Source of the DNA: JBMNOZ01 sp050943335
Lineage (GTDB): Bacteria; Bacillota; Desulfitobacteriia; Desulfitobacteriales; Syntrophobotulaceae
Assembly (NCBI GenBank): GCA_050943335.1
Contig: JBMNOZ010000024.1
Location: 1-18,951 of the forward strand
Length of the DNA stretch: 18,951 nt
Direction: 5' to 3'
In this document: positions 6,734 to 13,121 of the stretch, in pieces
Layout: the number at the start of each line of letters is the position of its first letter
Position numbering within the stretch: position 1 is the stretch's first letter
Translations under genes and position numbers: made by a program
The notes under the pieces: model-generated
Database searches by the model: none
Told to the model about the DNA's origin: nothing
What the model saw: the letters and a program-made list of their open reading frames with translations, nothing else

Positions 6734-7506
6734 TGCCTGACGGTATAAAGACTCCCTATGTTGAACTGCCGGTTTTTCAAGGCCCTCTGGACTTGCTTTT
6801 ACATCTTATACAACAAAACAAGGTCGATATCTACGATATACCTATCGCCACCATTGCCGATCAATTTATGGCCACCGTGCGGAAAATGGAAGAATTGGAC
6901 TTGGAAGTTACCACTGAATTTTTAGTTTTAGCGGCTCAACTTTTATTTCTTAAATCCCGTCAACTTTTGCCCCGGCCCCAAAAGAGCGAGCAAGAACTGG
7001 AGTTAGAAGAGGAATTGAAACAAGATTTGGCCGCCAAGCTCTTAACGTATAAGGCGTTTAAGGAGGCTGCCGATTATTTGGGTTCTAAGGCCGAATCTTC
7101 GGGTTCTAAATATTTTCGGGAAGTTGACCTGGAAGCCTTACTTTCGAAAATGAAACCTTCCAACCCTCTGAGCGGTGTTCAAATTGAAGATTTGCTCCAA
7201 GTTTTAAAACAAATAATAGCCAGGATTGATGAAAGCCGGGAGATTCATTATGTTGAAACAGAAGATATCTCGATCGAACTCCTGGCTAGGGATATTTTAA
7301 GGAGAATGGTATTCAGTCCTCAAGGTATAAAGTTTGATCAATTACTTCATTACCAGTCGAGAGTTGAGATTGTAGCGGCTTTTTTAGCAGTGCTGGAGTT
7401 ACTTAAGCAGGGAAAAATCCGCGCTGAACAAAACAATAAGACCAAGGAAATTTTTATGGTTCCGACAGCTAGGGCTTGGGAATTTGAAAACGAGGTGTCG
7501 GTATAA
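6733..7506 (+). CDS. scpA: Segregation and condensation protein A
   Basis: The kleisin subunit of the bacterial SMC-ScpAB condensin, which bridges the SMC head domains and helps organise and separate sister chromosomes. 257 aa, usual length. The N-terminus has the family signature VFQGPLDLLLHLIQQNKVDI (residues about 13-32), then IPIATIADQF and a leucine-rich helix ending in FLKSRQLLP. An acidic linker follows, then a C-terminal winged-helix region. The start is the ATG that shares its A with the trpS stop (TAATG). An in-frame ATG 108 bases earlier lies inside trpS and is rejected. Translation is probably coupled, since no strong ribosome site precedes it. Its own stop overlaps the scpB start in the same TAATG way, fitting production of the two partners in fixed ratio. 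Confidence 0.95.
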   Translation: MPDGIKTPYVELPVFQGPLDLLLHLIQQNKVDIYDIPIATIADQFMATVRKMEELDLEVTTEFLVLAAQLLFLKSRQLLPRPQKSEQELELEEELKQDLAAKLLTYKAFKEAADYLGSKAESSGSKYFREVDLEALLSKMKPSNPLSGVQIEDLLQVLKQIIARIDESREIHYVETEDISIELLARDILRRMVFSPQGIKFDQLLHYQSRVEIVAAFLAVLELLKQGKIRAEQNNKTKEIFMVPTARAWEFENEVSV

Positions 7507-8042
7507 TGCTATTTTTGGAACGAGAGACTGCTGCTTTGGAAGCTTTATTGTTTGTGGCTAAAGAACCGTTAAGTATTGGCAAACTCGCTGAGATTCTTAA
7601 GATATCCCCAGAAAGTGTTTCTGAACTGCTTAAAATTTTGAAAGAGCGCTATGCTTCCCCTGGAAATGGGTTAACGCTTGTCGAGCTGGAAAGCGGTTTC
7701 CGCTTGGGAACAAAACCTGAGTTGTCCAGCTATATAGAAGATTTATATAAATTACCGGCCCAGACTTTTTCTAAGGCCGCCCTAGAAGTGTTGTCTATTA
7801 TTGCTTATAAACAGCCCGTAACGCGCGGTGAAATTGATTTTATCCGCGGAGTGCAATCAGATAGCGCTTTGACAACATTAATAGAAAAGGGAGTAGTCAA
7901 GGAGATTGGTCGTAAGAACGGACCGGGCAGGCCGATGTTATACGGTACAACCGATGAGTTTCTTGCCCATTTTGGCTTGAAATCACTAGAAGAATTGCCG
8001 AAGCTGGAAATTAACCTCGAAAAGGAAAACACCGACCAGTAG
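7506..8042 (+). CDS. scpB: Segregation and condensation protein B
   Basis: The ScpB dimer binds ScpA and stabilises the SMC complex. 178 aa, normal for the family, with two winged-helix domains. Typical segments are ALEALLFVAKEPLS near the start, and KAALEVLSIIAYKQPVTRGEI with FIRGVQSD in the second domain. GRKNGPGRPMLYGTTDEFLAHF near the end is a very strong family signature. The ATG at 7506 overlaps the scpA TAA. It ends the plus-strand run that begins at 2763. The next gene lies 182 bases on, after a candidate promoter and a hairpin with a T-run. Confidence 0.96.
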   Translation: MLFLERETAALEALLFVAKEPLSIGKLAEILKISPESVSELLKILKERYASPGNGLTLVELESGFRLGTKPELSSYIEDLYKLPAQTFSKAALEVLSIIAYKQPVTRGEIDFIRGVQSDSALTTLIEKGVVKEIGRKNGPGRPMLYGTTDEFLAHFGLKSLEELPKLEINLEKENTDQ

Positions 8043-8068
8043 CTATGTTTTTTTGCTTCCCGAAATTA

Positions 8069-8097
8069 TTGAAATAACCTCTACCTTGTGATATTAT
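8069..8097 (+). promoter_or_regulatory. Candidate sigma-A promoter for lysA
   Basis: -35 TTGAAA (8069-8074), a 17-base spacer, and -10 TATTAT (8092-8097), overlapping a second possible -10, TATAAT (8095-8100). Transcripts would start near 8104 and give a leader of about 120 bases that passes through the hairpin and T-run at 8163-8190 before the coding region. Confidence 0.45.
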
Positions 8098-8162
8098 AAT
8101 TTAAAGTTAGTGCTTTTTCGAAAACTTGGGGCTATTTTAAAGCGATCGGAATGTTGAAATTT

Positions 8163-8190
8163 GCGGGTAGAGGAATACCCGTTTTTTATT
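8163..8190 (+). terminator. Rho-independent terminator between scpB and lysA
   Basis: Stem CGGGTA / TACCCG (8164-8169 and 8176-8181), loop GAGGAA, then TTTTTT. It ends the scpB operon but lies only 35 bases before the lysA start, downstream of the only promoter-like sequence I see for lysA. It could therefore also act as an attenuator. Confidence 0.75.
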
Positions 8191-8224
8191 TAAGGACTAA
8201 TGATTTTTAAAGGAGGATAAGGTT

Positions 8225-9478
8225 GTGGCAAAAAAAATACTGCCTTTTTCAGCAGAGAAGTTACAGGAGATTGTAGAGGAATTTGGAACGCCCTTCCATA
8301 TTTATGATCAACAAGCTATTGTGGATAATGTTCGTAGATTGAAAAGAGCTTTTGCCTGGGCGCCTGGATTTAAGGAGTATTTTGCTGTCAAGGCCACACC
8401 AAACCCTCATATTCTGAAATTTTTGGCCGCAGAGGGAGTCGGTGCGGACTGCAGTTCCATGGCTGAATTGATTTTGGCGGAAAGAGTCGGGATAACCGGG
8501 GAGGAAATAGTGTTCTCTTCCAATAATACTCCGGCTGAAGAATATCGAAAAGCTAAAGAATTAAGAGCGATAATCAATTTAGACGATATCAGCCATATTG
8601 ACTTTTTAGCTCGGGAAGCAGGAATGCCAGAGATGATTTGCTTTAGATACAACCCCGGTCCTTTAGGTCAAGGTGGAAATTCCATTATCGGTAATCCGGA
8701 AGAAGCAAAATACGGGGTGACCAAAGAGCAGATCTTCGAATGTTATCAACAGGCCAAAAGTTTGGGAGCTAAAAGATTCGGCCTCCACACCATGGTAATT
8801 TCCAATGAGTTAGACCCTAATTATTTTGTGGAAACAGCCAGAATGATGTTTGAACTCGCAGTGGAGATTAAGAAAAAGCTAGGTTTGAAAATAGAATTTA
8901 TTGATCTAGGCGGGGGAATCGGGATTCCTTATCGCCCGGAGGAAGAGAGCGTTGATTTAGAGTACTTGGGGCGGGAAGTCGAAAAGGTTTATAAAGAAAT
9001 ATTAGTTGCCAATGATTTACATCCGGTGCGAATAGTAATGGAATGCGGCCGAGTAATTACCGGGCCCTACGGTTATTTGGTTTCCAAAGTCCTGCACAAA
9101 AAAAATATTTATAAAAATTATGTAGGTTTGGATTCTTGTATGGCGGATTTAATGAGGCCCGGGATGTACGGAGCTTACCATCATATAACAGTAAGCGGCA
9201 AAGAAGATTGGCCCCATGATCATAAATATGATGTCACGGGCAGCTTGTGTGAGAACAATGATAAATTTGCCATTGATCGGATGCTCCCCAAAATTGAAAT
9301 TGGCGATCTTATTGTTATTCACGATACCGGAGCGCACGGCCATGCCATGGGCTTTAACTACAATGGAAAACTGCGCTCTAAGGAACTTTTGTTGAAACCT
9401 GACGGGCAAGTGGAAATGATCCGTAGAGCGGAGACCATCGAAGATTATTTTGCGACCTTGGATTTTCCCAAATTATAA
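8225..9478 (+). CDS. lysA: Diaminopimelate decarboxylase
   Basis: A PLP-dependent fold-type III decarboxylase that turns meso-diaminopimelate into lysine and CO2, the last step of lysine synthesis. 417 aa, normal length. The PLP lysine is in YFAVKATPNP (Lys about 56). DLGGGIGIPY is the glycine-rich phosphate loop, CGRVITGPYGY the second phosphate-binding segment, and CENNDKF carries the active-site Cys contributed across the dimer. HDTGAHGHAMGFNYNG near the C-terminus is also characteristic. The start is GTG at 8225, with AAGGAGG ending 8 bases upstream. The last 34 bases overlap the end of the convergent yihY-like gene. It sits apart from other lysine genes. Related family members decarboxylate arginine or ornithine, but the motifs favour diaminopimelate. 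Confidence 0.9.
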   Translation: MAKKILPFSAEKLQEIVEEFGTPFHIYDQQAIVDNVRRLKRAFAWAPGFKEYFAVKATPNPHILKFLAAEGVGADCSSMAELILAERVGITGEEIVFSSNNTPAEEYRKAKELRAIINLDDISHIDFLAREAGMPEMICFRYNPGPLGQGGNSIIGNPEEAKYGVTKEQIFECYQQAKSLGAKRFGLHTMVISNELDPNYFVETARMMFELAVEIKKKLGLKIEFIDLGGGIGIPYRPEEESVDLEYLGREVEKVYKEILVANDLHPVRIVMECGRVITGPYGYLVSKVLHKKNIYKNYVGLDSCMADLMRPGMYGAYHHITVSGKEDWPHDHKYDVTGSLCENNDKFAIDRMLPKIEIGDLIVIHDTGAHGHAMGFNYNGKLRSKELLLKPDGQVEMIRRAETIEDYFATLDFPKL

Positions 9479-10245
9479 TTCCTTCTTTTAATTAAAACAG
9501 CGTTAAAGGCACACCCCAAAAGGATTGTTACACAGCTCCAATATAGCCATAGCAAGAGGATCATTATTCCACCGATACTACCGTAAACAAGGGTGAAGGA
9601 ATTAAAATGTTTAAAATAGATTGAAAAAGCAAAGGAAATAAACAACCAGCCTCCTGCTGATAGAACAGAACCCGGTAAAACTGTTCGCGGGGTATATTTG
9701 GCTTTTGTCGCTATCTGGTTTAAAGTAATGAAAGCAAAAACCAAAAAGACAAAGAGAAACGGAAATCGGAATCCGGTCCTTAAAAAACCGTGTTTCTCAC
9801 CGAAAAATTGGACTATTATTGAGAGTATTAAAGTGAAGGATACAATTACTAAAGCAGCAGCTGAAGTCAGGGTTAAACTGATGAAGCTGCGTTTTTCTTT
9901 TAAATCATAGGCTTTGATCATCCCTCTGATTAAAGCTTTGATTCCGTTCATAGAGGCCCAAAGGGTTCCGATCATTCCGATGGAGAGCAGGGAAGGTTTA
10001 CGAGTAGCGAAGATTTCGTAAACGATGTTTTCCACTAATTGATATATATCAGGAGGAAATAAATATTTTAAATCATTAAAGATCTGCTCGCTGCTGAGAT
10101 CGGCAAAGCCTGCTAAGGTGAAAAGAAAGAGCATTAAAGGAAAGAAGGACAGGATTAAATAATAAGTTACCTGTCCCCCCAAAGCTAGGAGTTCGTTTTT
10201 TTTGATTAGCTTCCAAAATTCAAACCAAAATTCTCGCCATTTCAA
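9445..10245 (-). CDS. YihY/BrkB family membrane protein
   Basis: An integral membrane protein of the YihY/virulence factor BrkB family, often mislabelled ribonuclease BN. 266 aa, with about six hydrophobic segments. The N-terminal LALGGQVTYYLILSFFPLML is the typical family opening; PRTVLPGSVLSAGGWLFISF and FTLVYGSIGGIMILLLWLYW follow. Its function is not firmly known. The start is TTG at 10245 with GGAGG 7 bases upstream; an ATG three bases inside lies in another frame. It is the last gene of the minus-strand set DUF421 > DUF4363 > this gene, 36 bases after DUF4363. Its final codons lie opposite the last codons of lysA, and no terminator is seen between them. Confidence 0.9.
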   Translation of the reverse strand: MKWREFWFEFWKLIKKNELLALGGQVTYYLILSFFPLMLFLFTLAGFADLSSEQIFNDLKYLFPPDIYQLVENIVYEIFATRKPSLLSIGMIGTLWASMNGIKALIRGMIKAYDLKEKRSFISLTLTSAAALVIVSFTLILSIIVQFFGEKHGFLRTGFRFPFLFVFLVFAFITLNQIATKAKYTPRTVLPGSVLSAGGWLFISFAFSIYFKHFNSFTLVYGSIGGIMILLLWLYWSCVTILLGCAFNAVLIKRRNYNLGKSKVAK

Positions 10246-10281
10246 AAGAGTCCCTCCGAAGGAAAACCATTAGTAAAAAAT

Positions 10282-10665
10282 CTAAAGAATGTTCTCAAGG
10301 GAGATATCATCTGATTGATGGATGTCGGTTAGCAAAATGATAAGAGTATTTAACTCCGCTAAACTCAAACCTTTCTCTTCAGAAGCCGCAAATTGGAATA
10401 GTTTTTGGAAAGAAATCTCGATGTTTGTAAGTACATTTTGATGCAGGACCATGGCTAACCATTTTTCTTTTTTAACCCAGTTTTGATAGGTGTTTTTTAT
10501 TTCATAAAAAGCTTCTTCCCATCGATCCTCCTCAATTAGAATTTCGATTTTCCCCACTTGAGATTGCAAAGCGTGGGTGGTTTTCTTGACCTGGCCGGTG
10601 ATGAAATACGAAGCGCTGAGCAAAATTATAAATCCTAAGATAACAATAATATAAGAACGTTTCAT
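10282..10665 (-). CDS. DUF4363 family protein, membrane anchored
   Basis: 127 aa. A single N-terminal hydrophobic helix (about residues 4-23) acts as a signal anchor, and the rest is a predicted helical domain outside the membrane. EILIEEDRWEEAFYEIKNTY and the spacing of helices match what I recall of DUF4363, a family usually found next to DUF421 proteins in Clostridia. Its biochemical role is unknown. The start is ATG with GGGAGG 7 bases upstream, 17 bases after the DUF421 gene, so the two are surely co-transcribed. The family name comes from pattern and neighbourhood and should be confirmed by profile search. Confidence 0.8.
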   Translation of the reverse strand: MKRSYIIVILGFIILLSASYFITGQVKKTTHALQSQVGKIEILIEEDRWEEAFYEIKNTYQNWVKKEKWLAMVLHQNVLTNIEISFQKLFQFAASEEKGLSLAELNTLIILLTDIHQSDDISLENIL

Positions 10666-10682
10666 CTTTTTGCCTCCCGTTG

Positions 10683-11357
10683 TTACTTAGCCTTGGCTTG
10701 AACAAATATTTTTCCGTTTGTATCTAAGGTGGCAATAAAAACATCCTTGGGATCTTCAATATTTGCTTTTTTCAATTCTTCAAGCAACCATTTTTCTGTG
10801 ACATTGGCGTCGAGGAAGTTTTTTCGTTGCAATCTTCCGTCCATGATCAGGGTATAAGCAAAGTTTTCTTCTGGGACCTGCAAATTATGATCTTCAGGTG
10901 TGGCGGGACGTTTCATTGCCTTTGGGAACACACTTAATTGTCCGTTGGTTTCCAAAATGGCGTATTCTACATCAGCAAGGCTAGCAATGTTTTTAGAACG
11001 GAGCTGTTCTAGAAGGTCGCTTAGGTTATAGCGGAGTCTTCGAAGTTCATCTTCCAGGATATGACCTTTATTAATAAGTATTGTCGGTCGACCACAAATA
11101 AACCCTCGAGCTTTTTCACTTTTTAGGGAGAGCAGGGATATTGTGATCCCTAAAAGCGATAAGACACAAACGGGGACTAAACCGGAAATCAATGGGGTGC
11201 CTAATTCCTCGCTAGGAATGGCTGCTAGCTCGGAAATCATTATTATAATAACCAATTCGAAAGGTTGAAGCTGGCCAACCTGCCTTTTACCCATCAGTCT
11301 AAGAATTAAGACGACAATTGTATAAAGAATGATGGTCCTTAAAATAGCTACAAACAA
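10683..11357 (-). CDS. DUF421 (YetF-like) membrane protein
   Basis: 224 aa. Three N-terminal membrane segments are followed by a cytoplasmic alpha/beta domain. LRLMGKRQVGQLQPFELV (about residues 19-36) is the DUF421 hallmark, followed by IIIMISELAAIPSEE. In the soluble half, GRPTILINKGHI and LSDLLEQLRSKN are also typical. The function is not established; Bacillus relatives (YetF, YkjA and others) are membrane proteins. The start is TTG at 11357 with GGAGG 10 bases upstream, slightly long spacing. It is the first gene of the minus-strand DUF421-DUF4363-YihY operon, divergent from the actin-like gene. Its leader carries two hairpins (11377-11398 and 11415-11431). Confidence 0.9.
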   Translation of the reverse strand: MFVAILRTIILYTIVVLILRLMGKRQVGQLQPFELVIIIMISELAAIPSEELGTPLISGLVPVCVLSLLGITISLLSLKSEKARGFICGRPTILINKGHILEDELRRLRYNLSDLLEQLRSKNIASLADVEYAILETNGQLSVFPKAMKRPATPEDHNLQVPEENFAYTLIMDGRLQRKNFLDANVTEKWLLEELKKANIEDPKDVFIATLDTNGKIFVQAKAK

Positions 11358-11376
11358 GAAAAAAACTCCTCCATTC

Positions 11377-11398
11377 TTTTTTGCCTGGAGGCAAAAAA
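11377..11398 (-). repeat. Perfect hairpin just upstream of the DUF421 ribosome site
   Basis: Arms TTTTTTGCC (11377-11385) and GGCAAAAAA (11390-11398) enclose a 4-base loop. T comes before the stem and A after it in both directions, so it is not an intrinsic terminator. On the minus strand the loop side reads CCTCCA, an exact complement of TGGAGG at the DUF421 ribosome site (11374-11369). An alternative fold could therefore mask that site. Confidence 0.45.
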
Positions 11399-11414
11399 TT
11401 CTAAGCAGGTTTGA

Positions 11415-11431
11415 AAAAGGCTTGGGCCTTT
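11415..11431. terminator. Bidirectional terminator-like hairpin in the divergent region
   Basis: AAAGGC (11416-11421), loop TTGG, GCCTTT (11426-11431). On the minus strand the stem runs into TTTTTC. On the plus strand a T-rich stretch follows after CGTTA. It may insulate the two divergent operons, or attenuate DUF421 transcription if that starts near 11450. Confidence 0.4.
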
Positions 11432-11449
11432 CGTTATTTTTTCCTTGTT

Positions 11450-11484
11450 TAGGAGAATTATACCTAAATCCTGGATAATTCCTA
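11450..11484. promoter_or_regulatory. Inverted repeat overlapping a minus-strand -10 element
   Basis: TAGGAGAATTAT (11450-11461) and ATAATTCCTA (11475-11484) pair with one bulged base and a 13-base loop. On the minus strand the left arm contains a consensus -10, TATAAT (11462-11457), with no convincing -35. It is probably the DUF421 promoter, and the repeat may be a regulator site shared by the two divergent operons. Confidence 0.35.
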
Positions 11485-11492
11485 CTTCATTC

Positions 11493-11521
11493 TTCCCAAG
11501 AGCAGGGTTTTAGTATACAAT
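11493..11521 (+). promoter_or_regulatory. Candidate sigma-A promoter of the actin/adaptor cassette
   Basis: -35 TTCCCA (11493-11498), a 17-base spacer, and -10 TACAAT (11516-11521). The predicted start near 11528 is directly followed by the palindrome at 11532-11558, a normal position for an autoregulatory operator. Confidence 0.45.
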
Positions 11522-11531
11522 GAATAAAAAG

Positions 11532-11558
11532 ATTTAATATCAAATATTGATATTTAAT
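11532..11558. promoter_or_regulatory. 27-base AT-rich palindrome, candidate operator or centromere-like site
   Basis: Arms ATTTAATATCAA (11532-11543) and TTGATATTTAAT (11547-11558) match at 11 of 12 positions around ATA. It lies between the candidate promoter and the start of the ParM-like gene. In ParMR plasmid systems the adaptor binds sites upstream of parM for both repression and DNA attachment. Here there is one palindrome, not a set of iterons, so an operator is the safer reading. Confidence 0.5.
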
Positions 11559-11576
11559 GGATGATGAGGGGGAAAA

Positions 11577-12689
11577 TTGGTGTTTGAGAACGACATTCTT
11601 GTTGCTGGGGCTGACCCCGGATTTGGTGCCATAAAACTAGATGTTGGAGATAAAAAGATTTTATTTCCGGCTATAATTTGTAATGGAGGAGAAAGAATTT
11701 TCTCGACTCTGGGCAGAGGAGAGGAAGAGAAGGGTAGCGATATCGAAAAACAAATTGCTTCTTTGGATGTAATTGTGAGGAATAACTCAACAGGAGTGGA
11801 AAGGCATTATTTTATGGGGAGCTTGGCCGAAAGCTTAAATCCTAAAGAAGCTCATTATTGTTGGGACGAGGACAAATCTACCGATGAAGAAGCGATGTCG
11901 TTATTAATCGTAGCTCTTGCTCTGGCCCAGCCTTATTCTAAAACGAACATTTATTTAGGAACTGGAGTGCCAGTCAAATACTACGCTGCCCTTAAAGATA
12001 AATACGAAGCCGAATTAAAGGGTTCTTTTTCAGTTACTTTCTTATCAGGACCTTTTAAAGGTCAGAATCGCAGTATGAATATTTTAAGATCTAGAGTCCT
12101 CCCTCAAAGTTATGGTATTTTTATTAAGGAAACCCTTAATGAAAGCGGGGAGCCTAAAGACCCGAATTTATTCGGAGGATATGTAGTTGCTATTGATCCT
12201 GGTTTTAGAACTACCGACATTGCTACTTTTTATGATGGTATAATGCTTGATCCCCCCAACTCTTTCAGTATGGAAAAAGGGTTGCAATGGGTTTATGCTG
12301 GCGTGGCAGAAAAGCTTAAGGAAATGACCTCTAATCATACGAATCCTATAGAAACTGATGATAAGGAACTCGATAAGGTCTTTAGAGTTCACAAAGGTTT
12401 TTACCCCTGGAACAATGGGGCTATTGATCTTAACCCCGTTAGAAATAGAATGCTGTCCCAGTTGGCGGCCGATATTTCCAGAGAAATTATGAAAACTTTA
12501 AAACCTATGGCTGGTAGAATACACACGATCTTAGTAGGGGGCAAAGTCGGGGAAATGGTTTTCGATTATCTCAATTTGGATAACAAAGTCTTAATCGAAG
12601 ATCCTCAGTTCGGAAATGCTACCGGATTCCGAATTATGGCCGCTAATTTGGTAAATAACTTAACAAGGAAAGTAAATATTGACCAATGA
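11577..12689 (+). CDS. ParM/StbA-like actin-family ATPase
   Basis: A filament-forming actin-like ATPase candidate, 370 aa. Phosphate-1 loop: ADPGFGAIKLDV (residues 12-23). Phosphate-2 loop: AIDPGFRTTDIATF (205-218), with Asp 207 and Asp 214. Adenosine motif: TILVGGKVGEMV (317-328). LGTGVPVKYY (127-136) is typical of the ParM/Alp branch with Thermoplasma Ta0583-like members. It lacks the MreB and FtsA features: no membrane-targeting helix and no extra subdomain. Its stop overlaps the next ATG (ATGA), so the small downstream protein is made with it, as parM and parR are. The start is TTG 11577 or GTG 11580; the GAGGGGG run at 11566-11572 fits either. It may segregate or position DNA or another cargo. 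Neighbours are chromosomal, with no replication gene seen. Confidence 0.85.
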   Translation: MVFENDILVAGADPGFGAIKLDVGDKKILFPAIICNGGERIFSTLGRGEEEKGSDIEKQIASLDVIVRNNSTGVERHYFMGSLAESLNPKEAHYCWDEDKSTDEEAMSLLIVALALAQPYSKTNIYLGTGVPVKYYAALKDKYEAELKGSFSVTFLSGPFKGQNRSMNILRSRVLPQSYGIFIKETLNESGEPKDPNLFGGYVVAIDPGFRTTDIATFYDGIMLDPPNSFSMEKGLQWVYAGVAEKLKEMTSNHTNPIETDDKELDKVFRVHKGFYPWNNGAIDLNPVRNRMLSQLAADISREIMKTLKPMAGRIHTILVGGKVGEMVFDYLNLDNKVLIEDPQFGNATGFRIMAANLVNNLTRKVNIDQ

Positions 12690-13120
12690 AAACCTCAGGT
12701 TATTTAGTGTTATACATATCGGAGAATGATGATTTTGAACTATGGCGTGCTTTGTGCCAAATCCCGCCGGAAAAAAGAGCTGCTACTGTGAAAGCTGCGC
12801 TTCAGAACTGGCTGTTGCAAGAAGAGGCCGGTATAAGGGCGGAAAAAAAGGCCGCTTATACAAAGCTGCCTGAAAGTTACGTTAATCAAAGTCCGGTGGG
12901 AGAATTAGCTTTGGAAGAGTTGGGGTTAGACCTAGCCCCAGAGTCCTTAGATTTTGATTTATCTGCAATGGAAGAGTCTTTGCCCATCTCAACGGCGAGG
13001 GATAAAAGTCCCTTGCCCGGTCTTGATTTTCTGTTAAACAATGTTATCGGCGAGGAAGATGATGAAGAAGTTATAGAGTATTTTAAAAAAACAAGGGCAG
13101 TTAAGGAGGATGATCTCTAG
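12686..13120 (+). CDS. ParR-like adaptor candidate, 144 aa
   Basis: I do not recognise this by name. Its N-terminus, a beta strand (GYLVLYISE, residues 5-13) followed by two helices (DFELWRALCQI, and EKRAATVKAALQNWLLQEE to about residue 47), looks like a ribbon-helix-helix DNA-binding unit. The pattern of a short helix, a Pro-rich turn and a K/R-A-A-L helix recalls ParR proteins. The middle is Leu/Asp/Glu-rich and probably flexible. The C-terminus (EEDDEEVIEYFKKTRAV) could be the amphipathic helix that contacts actin filaments. The start codon overlaps the ParM-like stop as ATGA. Its stop lies one base from the end of the convergent deacetylase gene, with no terminator between. The role as DNA-to-filament adaptor and autorepressor is inference from fold pattern and gene order. 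Confidence 0.7.
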   Translation: MKTSGYLVLYISENDDFELWRALCQIPPEKRAATVKAALQNWLLQEEAGIRAEKKAAYTKLPESYVNQSPVGELALEELGLDLAPESLDFDLSAMEESLPISTARDKSPLPGLDFLLNNVIGEEDDEEVIEYFKKTRAVKEDDL

Positions 13121-13121
13121 T

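Noticed and set aside
8104..8224. Lysine riboswitch before lysA
   Set aside because: The stretch is too short, and the characteristic conserved core of the L-box is not apparent.
11377..11398. Intrinsic terminator
   Set aside because: The T-run precedes the stem and the A-run follows it in either direction, the reverse of a terminator.
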